From NCBI RefSeq assembly GCF_009933335.1, contig NZ_MAEL01000035.1:62001-126000 (forward strand): a stretch of 64,000 bases of DNA, read 5' to 3'. The DNA comes from Candidatus Enterococcus willemsii. GTDB lineage: Bacteria > Bacillota > Bacilli > Lactobacillales > Enterococcaceae. A model generated the notes under the pieces. It ran no database searches. It was not told the origin of the DNA and saw only the letters and a list, made by a program, of their open reading frames with translations. The translations under genes were made by a program, and so were the position numbers. Shown here piece by piece: positions 56,177-64,000 of this stretch. Each line of letters starts with the position of its first letter. The stretch's first letter is position 1.

Positions 56177-56398
56177 ATGGGAAGTGTAAGTTTAAAAGAA
56201 TGGACGTTTCATTATGATTCAAATAAGGTGACGACAATAGCAAATGCTGAAAAAATTGCTTTTTTATCAAAAGATTATAGTGACGTGCATCTTGTGATAG
56301 AAATAGAAGCGGACTTATTAGTGTTCCAACCTAGATGGAGTACAAAAATAACTGATTTAGAGACAGGTGCTTTTTTAATTGAAACAAATAATTATTGA
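56177..56398 (+). CDS. Small tandem-paralogue protein, copy 1, unknown function
   Basis: 73 residues, no signal peptide or membrane helix. Pattern: VSLKEWTFHYDSNK, then a conserved core VHLVIEIEADLLVFQPRW (about residues 37-54). AGGAG ribosome site. 56 of 73 residues match copy 2, with long identical DNA stretches, so a fairly recent duplication. No family recognised; predicted small beta-rich cytosolic protein. Confidence 0.72.
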   Translation: MGSVSLKEWTFHYDSNKVTTIANAEKIAFLSKDYSDVHLVIEIEADLLVFQPRWSTKITDLETGAFLIETNNY

Positions 56399-56443
56399 GG
56401 TGATTTTTATCCTCGGAATAAAAAAGAATAGAGGCTAACTTTT

Positions 56444-56665
56444 ATGGAAAGTGTAAGTTTAAAAGAATGGACGTTTCGTTATGATTCAAATAAGACAACA
56501 GCAATAACGGGTCCTGAAAAAATTTCTTTTCTCACAAAAGATTACGATAATGTGCATCTTGTGATAGAAATAGAAGCTGACTTATTAGTATTCCAACCTA
56601 GATGGAGTACAAAAATAACTGAAGTAGAGACAGATACGTTTTTAATTGAAATAAATAAGTATTGA
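56444..56665 (+). CDS. Small tandem-paralogue protein, copy 2, unknown function
   Basis: 73 residues, same layout as copy 1 (SVSLKEWTFRYDSNK; HLVIEIEADLLVFQPRW). Ribosome site is GAGG-like. The short DNA after copies 1 and 2 is also similar (ATTGAGGTGATTTTTA and ATTGAGGCGATTTTTA), indicating that a unit of gene plus spacer was duplicated. Confidence 0.72.
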   Translation: MESVSLKEWTFRYDSNKTTAITGPEKISFLTKDYDNVHLVIEIEADLLVFQPRWSTKITEVETDTFLIEINKY

Positions 56666-56756
56666 GGCGATTTTTAACAAACAATATTACCTATTTTAGG
56701 AAACTAGAACAAATACTCATAGCAGGTATGAACTAAAAAAAGAAGGAGCTGCATGT

Positions 56757-56978
56757 ATGAAAAGTATTAATTTACAGAAATGGACATTTCACTATGATCC
56801 AAATAGCATCGCTGCAATAGCAAGTGATGACAAAATTGTTTTTCTCACAAAAGAATACGATGAGTTGCATCTTGTAATAGAAATAGAAGCTGGTTTATTA
56901 GTCTTTCAACCTAGATGGAATTCTAAAACAACTAAACTAGATACCCATACTTTTTTAGTTGAAAGAAGTTACGAATAA
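56757..56978 (+). CDS. Small tandem-paralogue protein, copy 3, unknown function
   Basis: 73 residues. INLQKWTFHYDPNS opening and LHLVIEIEAGLLVFQPRW core; more divergent than copies 1 and 2 in both ends. AAGGAG ribosome site. Last gene before the strong terminator at 57003-57049. Constancy of the core across three copies argues for selection. Confidence 0.72.
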   Translation: MKSINLQKWTFHYDPNSIAAIASDDKIVFLTKEYDELHLVIEIEAGLLVFQPRWNSKTTKLDTHTFLVERSYE

Positions 56979-57002
56979 CTTGTTACCGAAGTTTATAAAA
57001 AT

Positions 57003-57049
57003 ATCCGAACGATTTAAACAGAATGGAGAACTGTTTAAATCGTTCGGAT
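57003..57049. terminator. Long bidirectional terminator hairpin
   Basis: Perfect 19-bp stem (57003-57021 with 57031-57049), 9-nt loop, with T-rich flanks on each side for the converging transcripts. Confidence 0.85.
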
Positions 57050-57113
57050 TGTTGTTATTAAAAGTAAGTAGATATATTGGTTTCAATCTCTTCACTTTAC
57101 ATAGAATCGTACT

Positions 57114-58730
57114 TTATTTCTTATAAATATTTTTCAACGTTAGTGGAGCTGCGAAGGTGTGATAATTCAATCCTTCAATACCTTCACTTTGTAAAACGAA
57201 TTGTTGGTTTTGGCTGATAATAACCATTCCCGCAGTATTTTCAATGACTTCTTTTTCAGCAGCGATAAGTGTTTGCCAACGTTTATCTAAGTCATTGGCA
57301 TATTTAACGGAAGCATCATCCAGTAGCTGATCATAGACAGGATTTGAATAATTTCGGTCATTGCCAGTATATAAGGTATTTAAGGTAGAGATTGGATCTT
57401 TGTAATCAGGTGTCCAGTAAATGAGGAACATATCATAGTTACTTTCTCGACCTAAATTGAGGGCTGATTCTGTTGGTAAAGATTGCAAGTTGATAGTTAA
57501 GCCGTCAAAAAGTTCTTGCAGGCTATATTGAATACTTTCGCCCATTTTTTTATACCCGCTATCGTCAGTCACGATGAAGTCTAGGGTAATTTCATCGCCA
57601 AGTTCTGCTTTGGCTTTTTCCCAATAATTTAAGGCTTCTTCTTTGTTGTATTCCATTAAATTCCCTGCTTCTTCGCGGAAATCCACACCCGTGCTAGGGT
57701 TGGTAACAAAGCCTTCCGTAATCGCACCATAAAGTGGTTTTGAACCATCAGCCATGATGTTGTTGACTAGTGTTTCTTTATCAATTCCTAAAGCAATTGC
57801 TTTTCGTAAGTTTTCATTTTTCAATGGCGTATCTTTACCCGCTCGTTTTTGATTTAAACGAATATAGTTCATTGTTGCGGTTGGGTAAGAATGGAAGTTT
57901 TCGTTGGTACTATTTTGTTTCGCCAATTCACCAGTTAACGTAGCGACATCCAATTGGCCATCGTTAAATAAATTTAAAGCAGTAGATGTTTCTTTGATGA
58001 CTTCGTAGTGAATTTTATCTGATTTTACATTGTCTTTGTCCCAATATTTCTCATTTTTGACTAAATCCCAACTCATGTCTGCTTGTTTCCAATTTTCGAC
58101 AAGGAAAGGTCCATTATAAACAACGCTCTCACTGTCGCTGCCGTAAGCATCACCAAATTCTTTTAACGCTGTTTGGTTTTGTGGGAAGAACGTTGGGAAA
58201 GTAAGCAGTGAAGTAAAATAAGGTTTGGCTTCTTTTAATTTTACCTCCAGCGTGTAGTCATCCAACGCTTTGACACCTAGTGTATCGGGTTCTTTTTCGC
58301 CAGCCAGAATCTCTGTACCATTAGCAACAGTATCTGCCAATAAGAAGCTATAGATTAAGGCGTTTTTTGGATCAATCATTTTTTTCCAAGCAGCTTCAAA
58401 ATCATGAGCAGTAACAGGTTCATCATTACTCCATACACCATCTTCTCGCAAAGTAATCGTGTAGGTTTTTCCATCTTCTGAAATCTCTGGTAATTCTTTT
58501 GCGGCTGCCGGAATCACTTCATCATTTTCATCTAAAGCGTATAATCCTTCGAATGCGGCAGTGTGTGTAATTGCATCTGGAAAGTCCAGCATGTTCGATG
58601 TGTCTAATGTGGTCAATTCTGACGCAGACATTAAATTGACTGTTTTAACCGTTGTTTCTTCTTTGCCTGTGGAGCAACCGACTAATAATGTGATTGCTGC
58701 TAAGGCACCTAACCAAAATCCCTTTTTCAT
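57114..58730 (-). CDS. Peptide ABC transporter substrate-binding lipoprotein (OppA-like)
   Basis: 538-residue SBP family 5 lipoprotein. Lipobox LVGC (Cys about 19), STGKEE linker, then the oligopeptide-binding fold (ASELTTLDTSNMLDFPDA, EDGKTYTITLREDGVWSNDEPVTAHDFEAAWKK). It is an orphan binding protein: no permease or ATPase is adjacent. Follows the cupin gene by 11 bp, so probably one transcript. Ligand could be a peptide; a link to the neighbouring thiamine operon is not shown. Confidence 0.9.
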   Translation of the reverse strand: MKKGFWLGALAAITLLVGCSTGKEETTVKTVNLMSASELTTLDTSNMLDFPDAITHTAAFEGLYALDENDEVIPAAAKELPEISEDGKTYTITLREDGVWSNDEPVTAHDFEAAWKKMIDPKNALIYSFLLADTVANGTEILAGEKEPDTLGVKALDDYTLEVKLKEAKPYFTSLLTFPTFFPQNQTALKEFGDAYGSDSESVVYNGPFLVENWKQADMSWDLVKNEKYWDKDNVKSDKIHYEVIKETSTALNLFNDGQLDVATLTGELAKQNSTNENFHSYPTATMNYIRLNQKRAGKDTPLKNENLRKAIALGIDKETLVNNIMADGSKPLYGAITEGFVTNPSTGVDFREEAGNLMEYNKEEALNYWEKAKAELGDEITLDFIVTDDSGYKKMGESIQYSLQELFDGLTINLQSLPTESALNLGRESNYDMFLIYWTPDYKDPISTLNTLYTGNDRNYSNPVYDQLLDDASVKYANDLDKRWQTLIAAEKEVIENTAGMVIISQNQQFVLQSEGIEGLNYHTFAAPLTLKNIYKK

Positions 58731-58741
58731 TCTTTTTCCTC

Positions 58742-59059
58742 CTAATCGCGTTCGACTAATAGCCAGACAACCACTGCCGGCTCGTCACCATCATTATAAT
58801 TAATATGTCCCTCGCCTTTTTCAATTAATTGTGCGTCTCCAGGTTTGCCAAGTAAGTCTCGCCCGTCTTCTAAAATTGTATGGGCACACCCTGAGATAAT
58901 GTAAGAATATTCATCTTGTTCATGGCGGGCAAAACCTTCTAATGGACGTTTTTCACCAGGTTGCAAAGTAATTACCCCCATGGTTACTCGTTGGTTGGGT
59001 TGATTTTCTTTGTCAAAAAAGATATTCATTTCTTGTAAAAGTGTTGGTTTGATAATCAT
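58742..59059 (-). CDS. Cupin domain protein
   Basis: 105-residue single cupin. Motif 1 region GEKRPLEGFARHEQDEYSYIISG and motif 2 LGKPGDAQLIEKGEGHINYN include candidate metal ligands. Likely a small metal-binding sensor or enzyme; function unknown. GGAGAGGAG precedes the ATG. Cotranscribed with the OppA-like gene; divergent from the thiamine operon. Confidence 0.8.
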   Translation of the reverse strand: MIIKPTLLQEMNIFFDKENQPNQRVTMGVITLQPGEKRPLEGFARHEQDEYSYIISGCAHTILEDGRDLLGKPGDAQLIEKGEGHINYNDGDEPAVVVWLLVERD

Positions 59060-59219
59060 TCCCCGTGCTCCTCTCCATCTTATTATTCCTAATCATACTG
59101 AAAATCTGTCCAATGTCAAACTTTTCAGAATATTCTATCGGAATAAAAAGTAATTAAAGTTTGCAAGTTTGATAAATTATGCTATGATTTTAGAGGAATA
59201 AAAATTAAATAGAATCTAA

Positions 59220-59371
59220 TCACAAAGGGGAGTCCATTTGGGCTGAGACTGAGTTTACTCTAAACCCTTCGTACCTGTTTCGATCATTCGAGCGTAGGAA
59301 TTGTGAAGAGCTGAAGTGTATAAAATTATCCACTTCTCCTTTGTGAATTGTGAGGATTCTGAAGGAGGAGT
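59220..59371 (+). promoter_or_regulatory. TPP riboswitch with translational expression platform
   Basis: Aptamer: P1 59220-59225 with 59301-59306; conserved GGGGAG..GGGCTGAGA (59227-59247), ACCCTT (59264) and ACCTG..AGCGTAGGAA. Downstream, CTTCTCCTT (59333-59341) can pair with AAGGAGGAG (59362-59370), hiding the thiT ribosome site. The same segment can instead pair 12 bp with 59221-59232, the 5' strand of P1. TPP binding should favour the hidden state. No T-tract terminator is seen. Confidence 0.93.
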
Positions 59372-59377
59372 TTTTTT

Positions 59378-59965
59378 ATGCGTACAACGACTACAAAAAT
59401 ATGGGTGGAAGGAACGATTTTGGCCGCACTGGCGATGGTGCTTTCCTATATTCCACTTGGGATTGGGTCAAGTTACTCGATTTCCTTAGGTCAAATCCCC
59501 CTAGCAATTTATGCGTTACGCCGAGGACCTAAAGCGGGCTTGTTGGCGGGGCTTGTTTGGGGACTCTTGCATTTTCCTTTAGGGCAAGTATATTTTTTAA
59601 GTGTTGCGCAAGTGTTAATCGAATATCCGTTGGCTTTTACTTTTGCGGGTTTAACAGGTGTTACAGCCGTCAAATTACAACAAGCACTCGTAAAAGGAGA
59701 AGAACAAACCGTTCGAGGCCAAATTGTATCAGGTGTATTTATTGGTGTTTTGGCGCGTTATTTCTGGCACTTTATAGCGGGCTGGATTTTTTGGGGCGAG
59801 TATGCGTTTGGTGGCATGAGTCCAGTGGTCTTTTCTTTGGTCATGAATGGCGCAAGTGGGCTTTCAACGGGAATCTGTACAGTCATTGTACTAATCATTC
59901 TCTATAAAAAATTCCCGGCTATTTTTGTGCCAAAAGATGCACAAATCGAATTCACAACAAAATAA
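59378..59965 (+). CDS. thiT: ECF-type thiamine transporter S component
   Basis: 195-residue membrane protein binding thiamine for an ECF transporter. About six helices; family segments LGQIPLAIYALRRGPKAGLLAGLVWGLLHF, IEYPLAF, WHFIAGWIFWGEYAFGG and VMNGASG include the known thiamine-contacting E-Y, H, W and N positions. The energising module (EcfA, EcfA', EcfT) lies elsewhere. Ribosome site GAAGGAGGAG is part of the riboswitch platform. Confidence 0.94.
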   Translation: MRTTTTKIWVEGTILAALAMVLSYIPLGIGSSYSISLGQIPLAIYALRRGPKAGLLAGLVWGLLHFPLGQVYFLSVAQVLIEYPLAFTFAGLTGVTAVKLQQALVKGEEQTVRGQIVSGVFIGVLARYFWHFIAGWIFWGEYAFGGMSPVVFSLVMNGASGLSTGICTVIVLIILYKKFPAIFVPKDAQIEFTTK

Positions 59966-60034
59966 TTCAACAGCTTTCAATCGGTGATGCAACCGTTTGG
60001 AGGCTATTTGGCTAGGAAAAAAGGGGGATATCAC

Positions 60035-60706
60035 ATGACATTTACAAGTGATGCCAAAGAAAAGTCAGCAATGATTTGGCAAAAAAGTTTCACTCATCCA
60101 TTTATTCGTGAATTACACCAAGGAACCTTACCTGAAGAAAAATTTCGTTATTATTTGCTACAAGATCGTTATTATTTACTACAGCTACAAGAACTGTATC
60201 GACAAATTGCTGAAAAAACCGAGCATGCAAAAATTCGGCTATTTTTTGAACAAGGTGGCAAACGCTTAGTTGCTGGCGAACAAGCTATCCGTGCCACGTT
60301 ATTTCAAGAAATGGGCATTGCAGACGATGAGATTAGACAAGTTCCGATGGCAGAAGTTCCTTATCATTACGTGTCACATATGTATCGACAATTGATTTAT
60401 TCTCCAACCGTTGCATTTGCAAGTTTATTGCCCTGTGCATTGTTATACCAAGAAATCGGCTTAACGTTAAGTCAAACTGGCTCACCACATCCTCACTATC
60501 AAACATGGATTGACACGTGTACGACAGAAGAAAGTATGGCAATTGTGTCGGAATTTCAGCAGTTGCTCAATGAATGTTACGAACAAGCATCTACAGCAGA
60601 GCAACAACAAATGTTAGAAGCTTTTCATATTAGTACCTATATGGAATATGCGTTTTGGGAAATGGCCTATCAACGCAAGATGTGGGGAGAGGATACGTAT
60701 GCTTAA
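60035..60706 (+). CDS. tenA: Thiaminase II / aminopyrimidine aminohydrolase
   Basis: 223-residue all-helical TenA, recycling thiamine breakdown products to hydroxymethylpyrimidine (HMP). LQDRYYLLQLQELYRQIAEKT and LLPCALLYQEIGLTL (active Cys about residue 136), and the C-terminal YMEYAFWEMAY Glu region. ATG at 60035 with AAGGGGG; an earlier in-frame ATG at 59984 lacks a site. Confidence 0.93.
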   Translation: MTFTSDAKEKSAMIWQKSFTHPFIRELHQGTLPEEKFRYYLLQDRYYLLQLQELYRQIAEKTEHAKIRLFFEQGGKRLVAGEQAIRATLFQEMGIADDEIRQVPMAEVPYHYVSHMYRQLIYSPTVAFASLLPCALLYQEIGLTLSQTGSPHPHYQTWIDTCTTEESMAIVSEFQQLLNECYEQASTAEQQQMLEAFHISTYMEYAFWEMAYQRKMWGEDTYA

Positions 60707-61214
60707 TAAAAAAATACAAAAACTGAGTTACCTTGCAATGATGATTGCGTTAGATGTCGTTTTGTCTCCATTGTTTCGAATTGAAGGAATGGCACCGATG
60801 TCGAGTGTGATGAATGTGTTTGCCGGTGTCTTATTAGGACCCTTTTATGGCACAGTGATGGCTTTCATTTGTGGTCTCATCCGTATGATGCTACTCGGGA
60901 TTCCACCGCTTGCTTTAACGGGTGCAGTGTTTGGAGCCTTTTGTGCTGGCCTAGGTTATCGTTGGCGTGCATCGATTGTTTCGTCGGCAATTGGAGAAAT
61001 TATTGGCACTGGGATTATCGGTTCATTGCTCTCTTATCCTGTAATGGTTTGGTTTACAGGGAGTCAACAAGATTTCTACTGGTTCATGTATACCCCACGC
61101 TTCATCGGTGCCGCATGTATCGGTTCAATTGTTGCATATATTAGTTGGCAGAAAGCGCAGCATCTGCCAATTATGAAAAAAATTCAACAAGTATTTCAAG
61201 GAGGTGTTAGTTAA
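60699..61214 (+). CDS. thiW: ECF transporter S component ThiW
   Basis: 171-residue membrane protein with about six hydrophobic segments, encoded within a TPP-controlled operon; ThiW is predicted to import a thiazole precursor. LSYLAMMIALDVVLSPLFRIEGMAPMSS is the characteristic start. ATG at 60699 overlaps the tenA stop. Fits the thiM gene that follows, whose kinase uses the thiazole. Confidence 0.88.
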   Translation: MLNKKIQKLSYLAMMIALDVVLSPLFRIEGMAPMSSVMNVFAGVLLGPFYGTVMAFICGLIRMMLLGIPPLALTGAVFGAFCAGLGYRWRASIVSSAIGEIIGTGIIGSLLSYPVMVWFTGSQQDFYWFMYTPRFIGAACIGSIVAYISWQKAQHLPIMKKIQQVFQGGVS

Positions 61215-62008
61215 TGAAACGCTCACCTTTTCCATTTACAGAACAATCCGTGCTCGTTCATTGCATAACCAATGAAATTACGAATGAATTGTTGGCAAAT
61301 GCGTTATTGTTTGTTGGTGCAAAACCGATTATGGCCGAAGATCCACGAGAATTTGCGGATTTATTTGAACAGACAGATAGTATCTTATTAAATTTAGGGC
61401 GTATATCGCCTGCAAAAGAACAGGCCTTAAAAATAGCTAGTCACATGGCGACACAACCCATTGTGCTAGATATCGTTGGTGTAGCAGCAAGTTCATTAAG
61501 ATTAGCATTATCGAAAGAACTGGCAGTAAATGCCACCGTTGTTAAAGGCAATATCTCTGAAATGCGTAGTTTTTGCGGCTTGGCTACTAAGAGTCGAGGG
61601 GTTGATGGAAGTCCTTTTGATCAGCAAGCTGCAGAAATGGATGAACTGATTACAGCCTTAAAAAAACTACCGTCTACCACCACCTACCTAGCGACCGGTC
61701 CAACTGATGTCATTGTACAAGGCGAAACGGTGCTGCTTTTAGAAAATGGCGTGGCTGAATTGGATAGTTTCACTGGCACCGGTGATATCGTTGGTGCGCT
61801 AATTGCAAGTGTTTTGGGTGCAGGGTATCCATCACTTGAAGCAACGAGGTTGGCTGTTAGCTATTTTAATTTGTGTGGCGAAGCTGCTAAAAAATCTTTG
61901 GTCCAACCGATGGGCTTAGCTGATTTCCGGCAAGAAACATGTAATCAATTGTCATTACTACATCAAACATGTTGGCAAAAGCAGATGAAAGGAAAAAACT
62001 ATGAATAA
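61214..62008 (+). CDS. thiM: Hydroxyethylthiazole kinase
   Basis: 264-residue ribokinase-fold enzyme phosphorylating 4-methyl-5-hydroxyethylthiazole. [18 protein letters not shown] opening (VHCITN motif), VKGNISEM and catalytic GTGD ([12 protein letters not shown]). ATG overlaps the thiW stop. Provides the thiazole phosphate joined by ThiE. Confidence 0.94.
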   Translation: MKRSPFPFTEQSVLVHCITNEITNELLANALLFVGAKPIMAEDPREFADLFEQTDSILLNLGRISPAKEQALKIASHMATQPIVLDIVGVAASSLRLALSKELAVNATVVKGNISEMRSFCGLATKSRGVDGSPFDQQAAEMDELITALKKLPSTTTYLATGPTDVIVQGETVLLLENGVAELDSFTGTGDIVGALIASVLGAGYPSLEATRLAVSYFNLCGEAAKKSLVQPMGLADFRQETCNQLSLLHQTCWQKQMKGKNYE

Positions 62009-62633
62009 TCCATTTACTTTATACTTAGTGACTCATCGTTATGGAACAGAAGAAATGTTTTTACAAACAATTGAACAAGCTTGTCAAGCGGGCGTAACAA
62101 TGGTTCAGTTACGAGAAAAAGAGTTGAGTACACGTCAATTTTATGAGTTAGCACAGCGAGTGAAACAAATAACGGATCGTTACCATATTCCTTTAATTAT
62201 TAATGATCGAGTGGATATTTGCTTAGCTGTAGATGCTGCAGGTGTTCATATCGGTGATGATGAATTACCGGTTGCGACAACGCGAGCCTTGATTGGCGAT
62301 AAAATTCTTGGTGTATCAGCTAAAACGCTTGGACGTGCACAGGAAGCTCAACAACAAGGAGCAGATTACCTGGGGGTTGGTGCGGTATTCCCTACGCAAA
62401 CTAAAGCAACAAAACGCACGCCTCTCAACGTTTTGAAAGAGATTACCGAGGGAGTATCGATTCCTACCGTGGCAATCGGAGGAATTACCGAGGGAAATCT
62501 TCCAAGTCTTGCTAAAAGCAAGGTCGCAGGTGTGGCGGTTGTTAGTGAGATTATGCAAGCGCAGTCAGTAAAAGATAAAGTGACTGCAATGCGAAACATC
62601 ATTGAGCAATGGAGGGAAACCGATGAAAAATAG
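62001..62633 (+). CDS. thiE: Thiamine-phosphate synthase
   Basis: 210-residue TIM-barrel enzyme joining HMP diphosphate and thiazole phosphate. [60 protein letters not shown] and AIGGIT are all present. Overlaps thiM by eight bases. Confidence 0.95.
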   Translation: MNNPFTLYLVTHRYGTEEMFLQTIEQACQAGVTMVQLREKELSTRQFYELAQRVKQITDRYHIPLIINDRVDICLAVDAAGVHIGDDELPVATTRALIGDKILGVSAKTLGRAQEAQQQGADYLGVGAVFPTQTKATKRTPLNVLKEITEGVSIPTVAIGGITEGNLPSLAKSKVAGVAVVSEIMQAQSVKDKVTAMRNIIEQWRETDEK

Positions 62634-63447
62634 TACACCACAAGTTGTGACGATTGCTGGTTCAGATTCAGGTGGAGGTGCAGGTCTTCAAGCTGATTTG
62701 AAAACTTTTCAAGCAAGGCATGTGTTTGGAATGAGTATTGTTGTGGCTTTAACGGCTCAAAATACTCTAGGCGTGCAAGAAAGTTTGCCTGTGCCATGTG
62801 AATTTGTCGATGCGCAATTTGCTTCTTTAGGAGATGATTTTGCTATACGTGCAGCGAAAACCGGTATGTTAGCAGATACAGCGCATGTCCAAACAGTCGT
62901 TAAAAATTTACAGACTTATAATTTTGGCCCGTTGGTCGTAGATCCTGTGATGATTGCCAAAGGTGGGCACCCGTTATTATCAAACGATGCCATTCAAACA
63001 ATTCAGACAGAGTTATTGCCGTTGGCGACAGTGGTAACACCAAATCTCCCAGAAGCAGAAGTGCTTATTGGTCAACAAATCACCTCAGAAGCGGAGATGA
63101 TACGCGCAGCTGCTACACTTCAACAGTTTGGTGTTAAAAATGTGGTGATGAAAGGAGGACATTTAGAGGGAACGGAAGCTTCTGATTTTGTTCTCTTAGA
63201 AACAGGCGAACAATTTTGGTTGCGGGCTCCTAGGCAGACAACCAAAAATACCCATGGTACCGGTGATACTTTTTCTTCGTGTATTGTCGCAGAATTGGCG
63301 AAAGGTGTGTCGATGAAAGAAGCGATTATTACAGCGAAAGCGTATATTCAAGGCGCCATTACAGAAGGTATTTTTGTGGGACATGGACACGGACCTACCA
63401 ATCATTGGGCAAAATTAAGTACAGAGATTCGTATCGAACCTGTCTAA
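62623..63447 (+). CDS. thiD: Hydroxymethylpyrimidine / phosphomethylpyrimidine kinase
   Basis: 274-residue ribokinase-fold kinase making HMP diphosphate. [42 protein letters not shown] and catalytic [11 protein letters not shown] at 62623 follows GGAGGG inside the end of thiE. No thiC or thiG in the window, so the operon salvages and does not make the precursors. Confidence 0.95.
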   Translation: MKNSTPQVVTIAGSDSGGGAGLQADLKTFQARHVFGMSIVVALTAQNTLGVQESLPVPCEFVDAQFASLGDDFAIRAAKTGMLADTAHVQTVVKNLQTYNFGPLVVDPVMIAKGGHPLLSNDAIQTIQTELLPLATVVTPNLPEAEVLIGQQITSEAEMIRAAATLQQFGVKNVVMKGGHLEGTEASDFVLLETGEQFWLRAPRQTTKNTHGTGDTFSSCIVAELAKGVSMKEAIITAKAYIQGAITEGIFVGHGHGPTNHWAKLSTEIRIEPV

Positions 63448-63453
63448 TAAACT

Positions 63454-63500
63454 AAAAACAGGCAAGCCACTGATATACTCAGCTGGTTTGCCTGTTTATT
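63454..63500. terminator. Bidirectional terminator after thiD
   Basis: AAACAGGCAA arm pairs with TTGCCTGTTT, inner CCA/TGG; A and T tails. Confidence 0.88.
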
Positions 63501-63502
63501 AT

Positions 63503-64000
63503 TTAAATAAGCGGTGTTGTCATGTTTGAAAAACCAAGAAAATCCTCGATATCCAATGACCATGTTTGTTCAGTTAATTGATAATTCAAATAGCCAACTA
63601 ACATATCTTCTGTAAAAGCACTTGCTCGTCCGATAAATCGTGCATCTTCGACGATAAAAATTGGCACTTGATACATTTGTTCCGTTTGTGTGGCTTGTTG
63701 GAATGAGAATGATAACCCTTCTTTCATCGCTTCACGCAATGTTTTCATTAAATCAAAAGGTAAATTGGCGATTGGTTGTGGCTTTTTGAATAGTTTGCGT
63801 TTACTATTAATTGCTGAGAAAACGAGTTGTCTCAGTTTATTTGATAAAATGCGATAAAATTCATCTAAATAACGGTAATACGTACGCGCCATTTGATCTT
63901 TAAGGTCAAAATAGACAAAGTTGTTTTGTAACTTATAAAAAAATGGGGAATGCAGATGGATTTTCATGTGACCAAAATAAAGCAGTTCCGAAATTTCTAA
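63503..64000 (-). CDS. Unrecognised protein, 5' end outside window
   Basis: The frame is open from the window edge (165 residues visible). An internal ATG at 63967 has no ribosome site, and the residues before it (SELLYFGH) read as coding, so the gene likely begins outside. Visible part is soluble-looking: a basic middle section (NKLRQLVFSAINSKRKLFKKPQ) and a C-terminal segment PIFIVEDARFIGRASAFTEDMLVGYLNYQ. No family is recognised. Confidence 0.65.
   Translation of the reverse strand, partial: LEISELLYFGHMKIHLHSPFFYKLQNNFVYFDLKDQMARTYYRYLDEFYRILSNKLRQLVFSAINSKRKLFKKPQPIANLPFDLMKTLREAMKEGLSFSFQQATQTEQMYQVPIFIVEDARFIGRASAFTEDMLVGYLNYQLTEQTWSLDIEDFLGFSNMTTPLI

Noticed and set aside
57003-57049. 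Long perfect inverted repeat as an insertion-sequence end
   Set aside because: Both arms are adjacent with a 9-nt loop and T-rich flanks between convergent genes, as expected for a shared terminator.
59557-59907. Plus-strand frame of 116 codons inside thiT
   Set aside because: Out-of-frame shadow of ThiT, with Arg/Cys-rich composition unlike real proteins.
1-64000. tRNA, rRNA, prophage, transposase or integrase genes
   Set aside because: Looked for on both strands by motif and translated frames; none found.

Overview
The window is low-GC Firmicutes DNA, most likely from Enterococcus or a close relative in Enterococcaceae. The evidence is gene content and order: radA-yacL-gltX-cysE-cysS-mrnC-rlmB-yacP-sigH, ispE, adcACB, purR and glmU-prs, a Cys T-box, a Zur box, a trehalose-6-phosphate phosphorylase locus and ECF-type thiamine transport genes. 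No rRNA, tRNA, CRISPR array, insertion sequence or prophage was seen. Several genes belong to blocks that lie close to the replication origin in Firmicutes, and a near-perfect ParB-binding (parS) site at 5248-5263 agrees with an origin-proximal position.

Layout. 1-8.2 kb: the end of an aquaglyceroporin gene, DegV, DedA, ABC-F, ZIP and FUSC-like proteins, and proBA. 8.3-16.3 kb: a LysR regulator divergent from a nine-gene operon (flavin reductase, acetyltransferase, amino-acid ABC transporter, two luciferase-like monooxygenases, glutaredoxin-like protein). It resembles the B. subtilis ytmI/tcyJKLMN/cmoOIJ system for salvaging S-alkylated cysteines. 16.3-28.1 kb: an EEP-family hydrolase, dut, radA, yacL, a small lipoprotein, gltX, a Cys T-box in front of cysE-cysS, then mrnC, rlmB, yacP, sigH and veg. 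28.1-37.7 kb: acetyltransferase, mscL, ymfF-ymfH-rodZ-pgsA, cinA, recA, rny. 37.9-39.5 kb: amtB-glnK with two GlnR-type boxes. 39.5-45.9 kb: trehalose locus (treR, pgmB, trePP divergent from a PTS permease) with paired TreR operators and a cre site. 46-54.6 kb: HAD phosphatase, ispE, Zur-boxed adcACB, purR, ndk, glmU, prs.

54.6-59.1 kb is the most accessory-looking part. It has a lipoprotein phosphatase behind a structured leader with an internal terminator, then a cluster of very small unknown genes (one frameshifted gene and three tandem 73-residue paralogues). A 21-bp-period direct repeat of LytTR-operator type lies upstream. A peptide-binding lipoprotein and a cupin follow on the minus strand. 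59.2-63.4 kb: a TPP riboswitch, apparently of translational type, controls thiT-tenA-thiW-thiM-thiE-thiD, a thiamine uptake and salvage operon. The window ends inside an unrecognised minus-strand gene.

Most operons end in strong hairpin-plus-T terminators, often shared by convergent genes. The best candidates for undescribed biology are the small-protein cluster at 55.7-57.0 kb, the structured leader at 54.65-54.82 kb, the alkylcysteine operon with an attenuator-like leader and no deacetylase, and the three-way base-pairing switch behind the TPP aptamer.
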